From contig CAKRRD010000013.1 of assembly GCA_934394815.1 (NCBI GenBank), forward strand, positions 1 to 60,514: a stretch of 60,514 nucleotides of DNA, given 5' to 3'. Shown here piece after piece: positions 28,517 to 37,714 of this stretch. The notes beneath the pieces are model-generated. The model saw only the letters and a list, made by a program, of their open reading frames with translations, did no database searches and was not told the origin of the DNA. Both the position numbers and the translations under genes were made by a program. The DNA comes from an uncultured Acetatifactor sp. (GTDB taxonomy: Bacteria; Bacillota; Clostridia; Lachnospirales; Lachnospiraceae). How positions within the stretch are numbered: the stretch's first letter is position 1; every line of letters starts with the position of its first letter.

Positions 28517-29856
28517 TATTGATCTTTTTCCTTTCGTTCTCTGATAATAAACCGGAGGGGGGTACCCTTGAAGCCAAAGGTCTCCCGGATCTGATTCTCA
28601 ATGTATCTGGTGTAGGAGAAATGCATCAGCTCCTTATCATTTACAAAGATCACGAAGGTAGGGGGCTTTACCGCTACCTGGGTAATGTAATACAGTCTGA
28701 GTCTCTTACCCTTGTCGGAAGGGGGCTGCTGCATCGCTACTGCCTCTGCCATGATCTCATTCAGCACACCGGTAGCCACACGCATGGCATGGTTCTCGCT
28801 GACGATATCGATGGTCTCGAACAGCTTGGGCAGTCTCTGCCCCGTCTTCGCCGAAACAAACAGAAGCTCTGCATAGGGCATAAAGGATAAAGTATTGCGT
28901 ACCTTTTCGGTAAATTTATAAATGGTCTTATCGTCCTTCTCAATGGCATCCCATTTGTTCACTACGATAATCGTCGCCTTGCCTCTCTCGTGGGCGATTC
29001 CGGCAATCTTTGCATCCTGCTCCGTAACGCCTTCCTCCGCATCGATCATCAGCACCACTACCTCGGCACGCTCCACGGCACTGACGGTACGTACGATCAT
29101 ATAGCGCTCCAGTTCTTCCTTGATCTTATTTTTCCGGCGCAGGCCCGCAGTGTCAATAAAGACATATTCCTTGCCGTTGTAGGTGATCTCGGTATCTACC
29201 GCGTCCCTGGTAGTACCCGCGATATCAGATACAATCAGACGGTTCTCACCAAGCAGCTTGTTGATCAGGGAAGACTTACCGACATTCGGCTTGCCGACAA
29301 TGGCCACACGGGTGCGGTCATCCTCTTCTTCCTCTGCCTGTTCCTTATCAAAATATTCCGTCACGGCCTCCAGCATGTCTCCGATTCCCAGACGGTTCAC
29401 CGCAGAGATCGGATGCGGATCGCCGATGCCCAGATTGTAAAATTCATAGACATCTGCCATATACTTCTGGAAGCTGTCTACCTTGTTGACTACCAGTACC
29501 ACAGGCTTGTGGGAACGGCGCAGCATGTCTGCCACCTTGGAATCCGCATCCACCAGTCCCTGTTTCACATCTACCAGAAAAATGATTACATCCGCCGTCT
29601 CCATGGCGATCTCCGCCTGTTCCCGCATCTGGGACAGGATCACATCCTTGCTGTCCGGCTCGATACCACCGGTGTCAATCAGGGTGAAGGTCATATCCAG
29701 CCAGTGGATATCCGCGTAAATACGGTCTCTGGTAATACCGGGCGTATCTTTTACAATAGATATATTTTCGCCAGCCAGTGCATTGAACAGGGTGGACTTA
29801 CCGACATTCGGACGTCCCACCACCGCAACGATGGGCTTGGTTTTTCTTTTTGCCAT
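28516..29856 (-). CDS. der: Ribosome biogenesis GTPase Der (EngA)
   Basis: The 446-residue protein has two tandem GTPase domains. Domain 1 starts [12 protein letters not shown] (13-24) with DTPG and NKVD; domain 2 has [14 protein letters not shown] near 190 with DTAG and NKWD. A C-terminal KH-like domain follows. Der helps assemble the 50S subunit. The layout and length are normal. It lies in an operon with DUF512 upstream and plsY-gpsA downstream. Confidence 0.97.
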   Translation of the reverse strand: MAKRKTKPIVAVVGRPNVGKSTLFNALAGENISIVKDTPGITRDRIYADIHWLDMTFTLIDTGGIEPDSKDVILSQMREQAEIAMETADVIIFLVDVKQGLVDADSKVADMLRRSHKPVVLVVNKVDSFQKYMADVYEFYNLGIGDPHPISAVNRLGIGDMLEAVTEYFDKEQAEEEEDDRTRVAIVGKPNVGKSSLINKLLGENRLIVSDIAGTTRDAVDTEITYNGKEYVFIDTAGLRRKNKIKEELERYMIVRTVSAVERAEVVVLMIDAEEGVTEQDAKIAGIAHERGKATIIVVNKWDAIEKDDKTIYKFTEKVRNTLSFMPYAELLFVSAKTGQRLPKLFETIDIVSENHAMRVATGVLNEIMAEAVAMQQPPSDKGKRLRLYYITQVAVKPPTFVIFVNDKELMHFSYTRYIENQIRETFGFKGTPLRFIIRERKEKDQ

Positions 29857-29900
29857 AATTTCCTCCGTTTCTTATTCCATTCCATTTCTTATTCCGCGAA

Positions 29901-31253
29901 TTATTCGGATGCCTCTTCTCCAAGCAAAGCATCCACAAGATCATATCCGCTTGATTTTACAATATTCACGGGCACTTGTAAAGCCCCCTCAACATCCGCC
30001 AGCGTATAATCATCCAGAAACAGATCTGCTCCGCTTCTGAGCACATTTCGTGGAAGGTACAATGCTTCTCCCAGATTTTTGTCCTTTAACTGTTTTACGA
30101 TATCCTCTCCTGTCAGAAGTCCGGATACCGTGATCAGTTCTCCGAAAAATTCATTGATAATCTCATAGACATGGATCTGCAGTCCCGCATATTCCGCCAT
30201 GAGTTCCTCCGCCATCTTCTTTAAATAAGGAAACGCCAGCCTTCCCGTAGCCAGGGAGATCTCTCTGGTGCCTTCCCAGGACGTTTTTTTCCCCGATGCC
30301 TTCTCTGCCTTGCGCCTCTTTAGTCCATCGTCGAATTCATCCAGCAACAGACGGATCATTCCCACGCCATTCTCCAGCTGCAGATATCCGTCGTAACGTT
30401 CTTCTTCCGGTACTTCTCTGCCCGCCAGAATATACCACTCATCACTGGCGTGGATAAAATGTGTCCCATATTTTTCCATACAGATTTTCTGGTATTTCTC
30501 GATCAGATCAATGACCTCACAGGCATCCTGGGCCGTAAAAGGCTCTAACGGATATAAGCCCTCACGATACCTGGATAAGCCCACCGGCACCACGGAAACG
30601 CTCTCCACATTGGGCAGATACTCCATCAGCTTCTGAATGCTGTATTCCAGTTCCCTGCCGTCGTTCACGCCCTTGCAGAGCACGATCTGTCCGTTCATCC
30701 GGATTCCTGCTTCATTCAGGATATCCACCTTTTTCAGGGCCTCTCCCGCAAAACGGTTGTTCAGCATCTTGCAGCGAAGCTCCGGATTCATGGTCTGGAA
30801 GGAAATATTGATGGGGGACAGATGGTATCTGCAGATCCGGTCAATATCGTGATCCGACATATTGGTCAGTGTCACGTAATTGCCCTGCAAAAAGGACAGT
30901 CTGGAATCGTCATCCTTAAAATACAGCGTATCCCGCATGCCCTCCGGCATCTGATCGATAAAGCAGAAAATGCATTTGTTATGGCAATGTCTGTATTCAT
31001 CCATCAGGCCGTTCTCGAATTCGATTCCCAGATCCTCGTCAAACTCCTTGTCGATCTCCAACAGCCACTGTTCTCCGTCCGGCTTTTCCACCAGCATCTC
31101 TATATAGGTGTCCTGGGTCAGAAACTGATAATCGAAAATATCCTCGATTTCTGTGTTATCTATGGCCAATACTTTATCTCCGGGAGTGATCTCCAGTTCT
31201 TCGGCAACGCTTCCCGGTTTTACTGTTTTTACAATATGTTCTTTTTTCTTCAT
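29901..31253 (-). CDS. DUF512 protein with PDZ and radical-SAM-like domains
   Basis: This 450-residue protein starts with a PDZ-like domain (VKPGSVAEELEITPGDKVLAI, about 10-30), then has a Cys-rich motif CHNKCIFCFIDQMP near 88, and a TIM-barrel-like region with SFQTMNPELR and VSVVPVGLSRYR, ending in the DUF512 domain. The CxxxCxxC-like motif suggests a [4Fe-4S] radical-SAM relationship. Function is not established. It is often found next to der, as here, which hints at a role around ribosome or GTPase biology. Confidence 0.9.
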   Translation of the reverse strand: MKKKEHIVKTVKPGSVAEELEITPGDKVLAIDNTEIEDIFDYQFLTQDTYIEMLVEKPDGEQWLLEIDKEFDEDLGIEFENGLMDEYRHCHNKCIFCFIDQMPEGMRDTLYFKDDDSRLSFLQGNYVTLTNMSDHDIDRICRYHLSPINISFQTMNPELRCKMLNNRFAGEALKKVDILNEAGIRMNGQIVLCKGVNDGRELEYSIQKLMEYLPNVESVSVVPVGLSRYREGLYPLEPFTAQDACEVIDLIEKYQKICMEKYGTHFIHASDEWYILAGREVPEEERYDGYLQLENGVGMIRLLLDEFDDGLKRRKAEKASGKKTSWEGTREISLATGRLAFPYLKKMAEELMAEYAGLQIHVYEIINEFFGELITVSGLLTGEDIVKQLKDKNLGEALYLPRNVLRSGADLFLDDYTLADVEGALQVPVNIVKSSGYDLVDALLGEEASE

Positions 31254-31284
31254 TCTGTTTCACCTGACTAGCTTTCTTCTATCC

Positions 31285-31313
31285 ATTGTACAAGAAATTC
31301 CTTGACGTGTCAC
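31285..31313 (-). promoter_or_regulatory. Promoter of the DUF512-der-plsY-gpsA operon
   Basis: Minus strand GTGACA (31308-31313), 17-nt spacer, TACAAT (31285-31290). It physically overlaps the promoter of the divergent prs gene. Confidence 0.6.
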
Positions 31314-31330
31314 TAGCATAATGATATAAA
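31302..31330 (+). promoter_or_regulatory. Promoter of prs
   Basis: TTGACG (31302-31307), 17-nt spacer, TATAAA (31325-31330); the AGGAGGG ribosome site follows at 31388-31394. Confidence 0.7.
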
Positions 31331-31399
31331 TTAATTGTCGCTTTGACAAATTTCTACAAAATTGCAAGAGTAATTACTTTCTCGTCCAGGAGGGACATC

Positions 31400-32599
31400 A
31401 TGCCTAATTTACACGAACTGGAAAATGCCATGCCCGTGGCTCCCTTAAAGATCATAGCTCTGCCTTCCGCAGAAAAAATGGGACGCCGCATCAACGATTA
31501 CATGGTAGAATTCCGTAAGAGTATCCATAATGACAAAGTGAAAAACGATCCTGCCTTTCATGGCTACATCGAGAGCAATTATCTCGTAGACGTGGATGTG
31601 CCCCGTTTCGGAAGCGGCGAGGCCAAGGCACAGATCAGTGAGACCATCCGCGGTAAGGATCTGTTCATTCTCACAGATGTATGCAATCATAGTATTACGT
31701 ACAACATGAACGGCTATACCAACCACATGTCACCCGATGACCACTATCAGGATCTGAAGCGTGTCATCGCAGCCTGCAACGGCAAGGCCAGACGTATCAA
31801 CGTTATCATGCCCTTCCTTTATGAAGGCAGACAGCATCGCCGCAGCGGCAGGGAATCTCTGGATTGTGCTTACGCATTGGAAGAGCTCAGAGACATGGGA
31901 ATCGACAACTTTATCACCTTTGATGCTCACGATCCCCGGGTACAGAATTCCACTCCCCTGAACGGATTTGATAATTTTACCACCCCTTACCAGTTCATCA
32001 AGTCCCTGTTAAATTCCGAGGATGATATGATCGTGGACAAGGATCATCTGTTAGTCATCAGCCCGGATGAGGGTGCTCTGGACCGTGCCATTTACTTTGC
32101 GAGCGTCCTGGGTGTCGATACCGGTATGTTCTACAAGAGACGTGACTACTCCACCATCGTTAACGGCAAGAACCCCATTGTTGCTCACGAATTTCTGGGC
32201 GACAACATTGAGGGCAAGGATATCATTATCATTGACGACATGATTTCCTCCGGCGGAAGCATGTTAGACACCGCCAGGCAGTTAAAGGCCATGAAAGCCC
32301 GACGCGTGTATATCTGCTGTACTTTCGGTCTGTTCACCGATGGTCTGAAGAATTTCGATGCTGCTTATGAGCATGGCGATTTCGATAAGGTTATTACCAC
32401 GAATCTTACTTATCTGCCTCCTGAGATTTACACCAGATCTTATTTTCTAGAGGCTGATATGAGCAAGTTCATTGCGTCTCTGATCGACTTTATGAACCAT
32501 GACGCTTCTCTGTCCAATGTCATGGCCACCACCGAAAAGATCCACGGTATCGTCGAAGCCTACAACAACCGTAAAGAAATGAACGAGTTTCATTTTTAA
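31400..32599 (+). CDS. prs: Ribose-phosphate pyrophosphokinase (clostridial long type)
   Basis: The 399-residue enzyme makes PRPP from ribose 5-phosphate and ATP. It keeps the PRPP-binding loop DIIIIDDMISSGGSMLDTA (about 272-290) and the ATP/metal region with ITFDAHDPRVQN and MPFLYEGRQHRRSGRE. It is about 80 residues longer than E. coli Prs, matching a variant common in clostridia. ATG 31400 is chosen because AGGAGGG lies 5 nt upstream; the open frame before it has no support. Monocistronic, with a terminator right behind. Confidence 0.93.
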   Translation: MPNLHELENAMPVAPLKIIALPSAEKMGRRINDYMVEFRKSIHNDKVKNDPAFHGYIESNYLVDVDVPRFGSGEAKAQISETIRGKDLFILTDVCNHSITYNMNGYTNHMSPDDHYQDLKRVIAACNGKARRINVIMPFLYEGRQHRRSGRESLDCAYALEELRDMGIDNFITFDAHDPRVQNSTPLNGFDNFTTPYQFIKSLLNSEDDMIVDKDHLLVISPDEGALDRAIYFASVLGVDTGMFYKRRDYSTIVNGKNPIVAHEFLGDNIEGKDIIIIDDMISSGGSMLDTARQLKAMKARRVYICCTFGLFTDGLKNFDAAYEHGDFDKVITTNLTYLPPEIYTRSYFLEADMSKFIASLIDFMNHDASLSNVMATTEKIHGIVEAYNNRKEMNEFHF

Positions 32600-32606
32600 G
32601 CATACA

Positions 32607-32637
32607 AAACGCAGAAGCCATTATGGTTTCTGCGTTT
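32607..32637. terminator. Bidirectional terminator between prs and the sensor kinase gene
   Basis: A 13-bp stem (32607-32619 with 32625-32637, one mismatched or wobble pair) with T runs on both strands ends prs and the convergent histidine kinase gene. Confidence 0.85.
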
Positions 32638-32659
32638 TTACTGTTTTTCTTACCCTCTC

Positions 32660-35320
32660 CTACGTTTCTGCAGGCAATGTCTTCTGCTCCGGTTCCCGAT
32701 ATTCCGGGAAATCCAGAATGATCTTGAACAGGTCTCCGTCCAACTGGATCTGGAACTCTCCGTGCTGCGCCTTTGTGAGATTCTTGGCGATATACAGGCC
32801 AAGACCGCTTCCCTCCGTCGTACGGGACGCGTCTCCTCTGATAAATCTTTCCGACAGTTCTTCCCCTTTCAGGTTCATGGGCCGGTCGGAAATATTTTTC
32901 AGGGAGGCGGTCACTCTGCCATTCTCCACTTTCATTTCCAGGTAGACACGGGTTCCCTCCAGCGCGTACTTGCAGATATTCTGGAACAGATTCTCGATAA
33001 TTCTCCACATTCTGCGGCTGTCCGCGTAGATCATGCCCGCCACATCATTTCCGTCAAAGATCACCTGTAACTTTTTTTCTTCCATTCTGTCGGAGAACTC
33101 TCCCACTGCCTGATTCAGCAGTTCGGTGAAATTCAGTTTTTCCAGATTCAGGACAATGTTACCTGACGATATCTTCGAAGCCTCCACCAGGTCATCCGTA
33201 AGCTGCTTCAATCTCTGGGATTTACTGTCCAGTACGGCAATATAACTTTTCGCCGGTTCCTCCGTGATCTTCAGTCGTTTCAACAGATCCACGTAATTGA
33301 TAATGGAGGTCAGCGGAGTTTTGATGTCATGGGAGACATTGGTGATCAGATCTGATTTCATCTGTTCGTCCTTCATGCTGGTGCTTACGGCCTTGCGGAT
33401 ACCTTCTCCGATATTATTGACCGCATCCGCCATCTCCCGGTTGTCCCCGTGGAGAGCTTCCACATCCAGCTTGTAATCCACCTCTCCGTCACGGATCCTG
33501 CGGATTCCTTCCACGATGTCGATCTGTTCTGCCTTCTGCTTGAAGCGCAATACACCCACAATGCCGTCCAGCACGATTGCCGCCAATGCAGGAAGCATCC
33601 ACCATGCCCCTTTTGCCCGCAGCAGATAGGCTCCAAGAATCCCCCCCAGATTGGCCAACAGGAACAAATTATAGGGGATCAGGGAACTAATGGCAGAATT
33701 TCTGTGGGATACCACAAAATGTACCGCCTTGCCAAAGCTGGTGACGATCCAGTGCAGGAAGCTGTCACTCCACATATTGTGGGATTTGATCCTGCGGATC
33801 AGGCTGTACCAGAAGACATTAAATCCCATGCTGGTGCAGAATCCGTAAAGGGCAAAGGCACCGTATGCCGTCAGTCTGGTGATCTCCCGTCCCTGTATTT
33901 CGGAATGGCTCAGATATACCTTATCAGCCACATTCATCAGATAGTTATAGCCGATCCTGCCGCCGTAGACAAATACCACGAAAAGCAGGAACATGAATTC
34001 TATCCAGATATGGTCGATGCCGTTCAGATACAGAACCGGCTCCTCCTCTTCATCATAGGTCACACCGGCTGTTACGGTAAGATAGATTCCCACTAACAGC
34101 CACAGTACCGACAAAAGAATTCCGCCTCCGATCAGATACCAGATATTCGGAACGATCCGCTGGAATACCACATTGGCATTGTAGAAAGCATCCCCCTCCA
34201 CCGGATAATCAGTATCCACCGCAATCCAGATATGGGTCATATCCGGATGTGCATAGTCATAATCCTTCAGATACTGGTAGATCTGTTCCTCCGTAGTTCC
34301 GGTATTGCCGGTAAATCCCAGGCTGTCCGGATAATAAATGAGATATCTTCTGTACTCTGAAAAATAATCGGTAATATCATTATCAGAACTGTTCTGGATC
34401 TGTGATACATTGGTATAGGTCTTCGTCAGGCCGTCCCTTGTCATCATCCGGACCGCATATTTCAGGTTACCTGCATTTTCCTCGTAAAGGTCATTACAGT
34501 TCTGGTACTGCTCATAGTTTGCCGACAAAGTGTTGATGGCCAGTGCCAGGTTGTTCTGCAGTGCCGTATATTCCACCCAGTTATCCACGCAGGCTGTCAG
34601 CTGTTTCTCCCCGTTTACGGTGGCATATCTGCATACGATCATGGGAAGATATACCGTCAGGGTTCCGTCGTCTTCTCTGGATACCCGGATATCCAGAACG
34701 CTCTCCTTGACGATATAGGTAAAGGCCAGGTCCTCCAGTCGCTCCGTTCTCTGACTCTCCGGTATAGCTTCAATGGCCCGTGCCACAGCTTCTTTCTGTT
34801 CTTCCGTCTGTTCCGCGCCGGGAGCATAGGCCAGCTGTCCGTCCGCATCCAGCCGGAAGTTGGATTCCACATCCACTGAACCGAAATAATTGACGAAATC
34901 TGACATACTCATAATACGGTCGGTGTATTCCACCCCATATTTTCCCCATTTGATCAGGTCTTCCAGTTCATAGACGGCTGTCACAGGACAGTCTGCACTC
35001 CCCGCCTTTCCCGCAGTAAACTCTGTAATATTGATATGTTTATAGGGATCAAAGATGCCATTGGTCTCCATCTGACCCTTGATCACCATCAACTGGATAA
35101 TATCTGATACCGAGCTTTGGAACAGATCATGAAAGATCACGGAATCTTCAAACTCAGTCTCTGCATCTAGCGGTGACAATTCGTATACTTTTGTTCCGTC
35201 GGCCGTATCCACCGCAAGATAGGAATTAAATAAAACCGCCGCGATTGCGACCAGCAAAAGTAAGGCTGCTGTCTGCTGTACCAGTCCCAGCATCAACCGT
35301 TTCAATGTAGGTCTTCTCAT
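32660..35320 (-). CDS. Membrane sensor histidine kinase with a large extracellular domain
   Basis: This 886-residue kinase has a first helix at about 11-33, an outer domain of about 360 residues (34-394) with no motif I recognise, then five or so helices between 395 and 592, a HAMP-like linker, HisKA with NVSHDIKTPLT (phospho-acceptor His664), and an HATPase with the N-box NLFQNICKYA and SGLGLYIA. It should phosphorylate the response regulator encoded just upstream, with which it overlaps by 4 nt. The signal is unknown. Confidence 0.94.
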   Translation of the reverse strand: MRRPTLKRLMLGLVQQTAALLLLVAIAAVLFNSYLAVDTADGTKVYELSPLDAETEFEDSVIFHDLFQSSVSDIIQLMVIKGQMETNGIFDPYKHINITEFTAGKAGSADCPVTAVYELEDLIKWGKYGVEYTDRIMSMSDFVNYFGSVDVESNFRLDADGQLAYAPGAEQTEEQKEAVARAIEAIPESQRTERLEDLAFTYIVKESVLDIRVSREDDGTLTVYLPMIVCRYATVNGEKQLTACVDNWVEYTALQNNLALAINTLSANYEQYQNCNDLYEENAGNLKYAVRMMTRDGLTKTYTNVSQIQNSSDNDITDYFSEYRRYLIYYPDSLGFTGNTGTTEEQIYQYLKDYDYAHPDMTHIWIAVDTDYPVEGDAFYNANVVFQRIVPNIWYLIGGGILLSVLWLLVGIYLTVTAGVTYDEEEEPVLYLNGIDHIWIEFMFLLFVVFVYGGRIGYNYLMNVADKVYLSHSEIQGREITRLTAYGAFALYGFCTSMGFNVFWYSLIRRIKSHNMWSDSFLHWIVTSFGKAVHFVVSHRNSAISSLIPYNLFLLANLGGILGAYLLRAKGAWWMLPALAAIVLDGIVGVLRFKQKAEQIDIVEGIRRIRDGEVDYKLDVEALHGDNREMADAVNNIGEGIRKAVSTSMKDEQMKSDLITNVSHDIKTPLTSIINYVDLLKRLKITEEPAKSYIAVLDSKSQRLKQLTDDLVEASKISSGNIVLNLEKLNFTELLNQAVGEFSDRMEEKKLQVIFDGNDVAGMIYADSRRMWRIIENLFQNICKYALEGTRVYLEMKVENGRVTASLKNISDRPMNLKGEELSERFIRGDASRTTEGSGLGLYIAKNLTKAQHGEFQIQLDGDLFKIILDFPEYREPEQKTLPAET

Positions 35321-36015
35321 GCCTGCTCCTTGTCGATCTTATAGCCTACGCCCCATACCACCTTTAAGTACCGGGGGTCCTTGGGATTGATCTCTATTTT
35401 CTCGCGGATGTGCCGGATGTGTACCGCCACGGTATTGTCCGCTCCGATGGCATCCTCATTCCAGATGCTTTCATAAATCTGGTTGATGGAAAATACCCGT
35501 CCCTGATTCTTCATCAGCAGCAGCAGAATATTGTATTCGATCGGTGTCATCTTCACCGGCTCGTCATCCACCGTAACCTGTTTGGTATCGTCATTCAGGA
35601 TCAGTCCGCCTACCTGATAGATGGCCTTGTTCTCCCCCGTAAGGCTTCCCAGCGAAGTATACCTGCGCAGATTGGACTTCACTCTGGCCACCAGTTCCAA
35701 CGGATTGAAGGGCTTACAGATATAGTCATCCGCTCCAATATTCAGTCCCAGGATCTTGTCGGTATCTTCGGATTTGGCCGACAGGATAATAATGGGAATA
35801 CTGCTGTATTCCCGGATCTTTAAGGTAGCCCGGATTCCATCCAGCTTCGGCATCATGATATCCATGATCAGCAGATGAATATCCTCTTTATCCAGAATCT
35901 GGATCGCCTGTTCCCCGTCATAAGCTTTATATATTTTATAACCGTCCTGACTTAAGTAGATCTCGATGGCGTCCACGATTTCTCTGTCATCATCACATAC
36001 TAAAATATTTGCCAT
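35317..36015 (-). CDS. OmpR/PhoB-family response regulator
   Basis: The 232-residue regulator has a receiver domain with the acidic pair CDDD near 8-10, phospho-acceptor Asp52 (LIMDIMMPKLDG), the Thr/Ser ILSAKSED and Lys in ICKPFNPLEL, then a winged-helix DNA-binding domain ending VWGVGYKID. It pairs with the overlapping kinase gene. Direct repeats upstream (TCTTAA at 36111 and 36121, 10 bp apart on the plus strand) could be its own binding sites, since OmpR-type regulators often bind direct repeats with this period. Confidence 0.95.
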   Translation of the reverse strand: MANILVCDDDREIVDAIEIYLSQDGYKIYKAYDGEQAIQILDKEDIHLLIMDIMMPKLDGIRATLKIREYSSIPIIILSAKSEDTDKILGLNIGADDYICKPFNPLELVARVKSNLRRYTSLGSLTGENKAIYQVGGLILNDDTKQVTVDDEPVKMTPIEYNILLLLMKNQGRVFSINQIYESIWNEDAIGADNTVAVHIRHIREKIEINPKDPRYLKVVWGVGYKIDKEQA

Positions 36016-36122
36016 ACTTCCCTCATTTCTGCGTTGCCACGCGGTTCCCCATCCTTTTCATTCCGTTATTTCCATTAAACCATAATTTTTTTAAGTATTT
36101 TCGTGTTTTTTCTTAAATTTTC

Positions 36123-36992
36123 TTAATTCCCGTCAGTCCTTCCGGACTCTTTCAGCATTAAAAATGCCGCCAGATTCCCCCGCTGTCCGTGACTTGCCCG
36201 GTGGGAAAACAGATACCTGGGATTGTGGCAGGTACAGACATCCGTCACCGCGATATGTTCCGGCCGGATCCCTGCCTTTAACAAAATGCTCTGATTGGCT
36301 TTCCACAGATCCAGCTGATATTTCCCCGGTGCCTTGCCCTGCTGCAGAACTTCCTCAGGAAAATCCACCCGGAATTGTTCCGCCACTTCTTCACTCACTT
36401 CATAACAGTCCACGCAGATGGAAGGACCAATGGCCGCCACCAGATCTTCCGGGCGGCTGTGAAACTGCTCCTGCATGAATTGTACCATACAGGCTCCCAT
36501 CCGCTCCACGGTTCCCCGCCAGCCGGAATGCGCCAGTCCGATAGCCCGATGCACCGGATCCACAAAATACAGAGGCACGCAGTCCGCGAAAAAGGTCACC
36601 AGTGCGATCCCCGGTCTGTCCGTAGCCAGTCCGTCAATATCGTCATACGCGGAAGGTCTGACGATCCCATTCCCCAGATCCTCCGGTGTTATCAGATGAA
36701 TGTTCGTGGTATGGGTCTGTTTCGATGCTGCCATGTGTTCCGGATCCACTCCCAGCACCTCACCGATCCGTCTGTAATTTTCCCTGACACATTCCGGATC
36801 ATCTCCTCTGGAAAAGCTTAAATTCATGGTGGAATAAATACCGCTGCTGACACCTCCGGTCCGGGTGGTGAACAGATGCTCCACCACACCGGTCTCTTCC
36901 AGCTTCGGGAACGTCAGATATTCCAGATCTCCCTTTTGTCTTTGCTGTATACTGCCTGTGTCCCTGTTACCTGTTCTGATCAATGGATACAT
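36123..36992 (-). CDS. pgeF: PgeF/YfiH family protein (LACC1-like multicopper-fold)
   Basis: The 289-residue protein has the YfiH metal-site pattern: KQTHTTNIH near 88-96, FADCVPLYF near 133, and AHSGWRGT near 152. Family members act as purine nucleoside phosphorylase/adenosine deaminase-like enzymes or as a peptidoglycan editing factor that discards L-Ser-containing precursors; which of these applies is not visible. It is the last gene of the core cluster, 3 bp after yraN. No terminator is clear before the response-regulator promoter region. Confidence 0.9.
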   Translation of the reverse strand: MYPLIRTGNRDTGSIQQRQKGDLEYLTFPKLEETGVVEHLFTTRTGGVSSGIYSTMNLSFSRGDDPECVRENYRRIGEVLGVDPEHMAASKQTHTTNIHLITPEDLGNGIVRPSAYDDIDGLATDRPGIALVTFFADCVPLYFVDPVHRAIGLAHSGWRGTVERMGACMVQFMQEQFHSRPEDLVAAIGPSICVDCYEVSEEVAEQFRVDFPEEVLQQGKAPGKYQLDLWKANQSILLKAGIRPEHIAVTDVCTCHNPRYLFSHRASHGQRGNLAAFLMLKESGRTDGN

Positions 36993-36995
36993 ATT

Positions 36996-37364
36996 CTAAC
37001 TCCTTGCACTGTAATGGTGGGGAAAAGCATTCCGGATCCAGCGGATCTGCCCTCCCTGGATGGCTACCACGTCATAGCGTACCCAGGTATCCTCCCCATA
37101 GCGGTGCAGACAGCGGTAATAGTCTGCCACCCTGCAGATGGTTCTCTGTTTTGCCTTTGTCACCGCCTCCGCCGCATTTCCTTTTTCGTCGCCGGAACGG
37201 TATTTCACTTCCACAAAGACAAGATATTTCCCTTCTCTGCCGATGATGTCGATCTCTCCGTTCCTGCCTCTGCGGAAATTCCGCTCCAGAATCTGTATTC
37301 CCTGTTTTTCCAGATAATCTGCGGCCATCTGTTCGTACCTGTTTCCCGTCTGTCTGGTATTCAC
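36996..37364 (-). CDS. YraN family endonuclease-like protein, UPF0102
   Basis: The 122 residues show the small PD-(D/E)XK-like core: GNRYEQMAADYLEKQG, RGRNGEIDIIGREGKYLVFVEVKYR (Glu, Asp, Glu-Val-Lys), typical of the UPF0102/YraN family related to Holliday-junction resolvase folds. Biological role unproven. It overlaps the FlhB-like gene by 4 nt and follows rnhB in the conserved order, as in many Firmicutes. Confidence 0.93.
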   Translation of the reverse strand: MNTRQTGNRYEQMAADYLEKQGIQILERNFRRGRNGEIDIIGREGKYLVFVEVKYRSGDEKGNAAEAVTKAKQRTICRVADYYRCLHRYGEDTWVRYDVVAIQGGQIRWIRNAFPHHYSARS

Positions 37365-37669
37365 GCCTTACGTTTTCCCCCATCTGCCACGCTTTCTTTT
37401 ACCATGCGATGATCTACGGCATCCACAAATACCAGGATCTCCGCCACGATTTCATACAGTTCCGGCGGGATCATCTCGCCGATATCCAGACGGGACAGGG
37501 TGTCTGCCAGTTTGTCATCCCGATGGATCGGCACATTGCTCTCCCTGGCTTTCTCTATGATCTTCTCTGCCAGGATTCCCCTGCCGCTGGCTACGACTCT
37601 GGGTGCCTCATCCGACGGATCGTATTCCAGTGCTATGGCCTGTTTTGCTTTCCTTTTCTCGTCATCCAT
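37361..37669 (-). CDS. FlhB C-terminal-domain-like protein (YlqH)
   Basis: This 102-residue soluble protein matches the cytoplasmic export-switch domain of FlhB/EscU: AIALEYDPSDEAPRVVASGRG, EKARESNVPIHRDDKLADTLSRLDIGEMIPPELYEIVAEIL. It lacks the membrane part and the NPTH autocleavage motif (the site reads EYDP). B. subtilis YlqH is the equivalent stand-alone protein in the same gene order. Possibly tied to a flagellar-like secretion apparatus, but no flagellar genes are in the window. Confidence 0.9.
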   Translation of the reverse strand: MDDEKRKAKQAIALEYDPSDEAPRVVASGRGILAEKIIEKARESNVPIHRDDKLADTLSRLDIGEMIPPELYEIVAEILVFVDAVDHRMVKESVADGGKRKA

Positions 37670-37714
37670 TCTGTTTCCTCTATGGCTTTGCCAAACCTAC
37701 ACGTTTTCTCCGTG

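Noticed and set aside
28990..30009. A long plus-strand frame opposite der
   Set aside because: It mirrors der in antisense, with His/Gln-rich artificial composition and no ribosome site; der has all its GTPase motifs.
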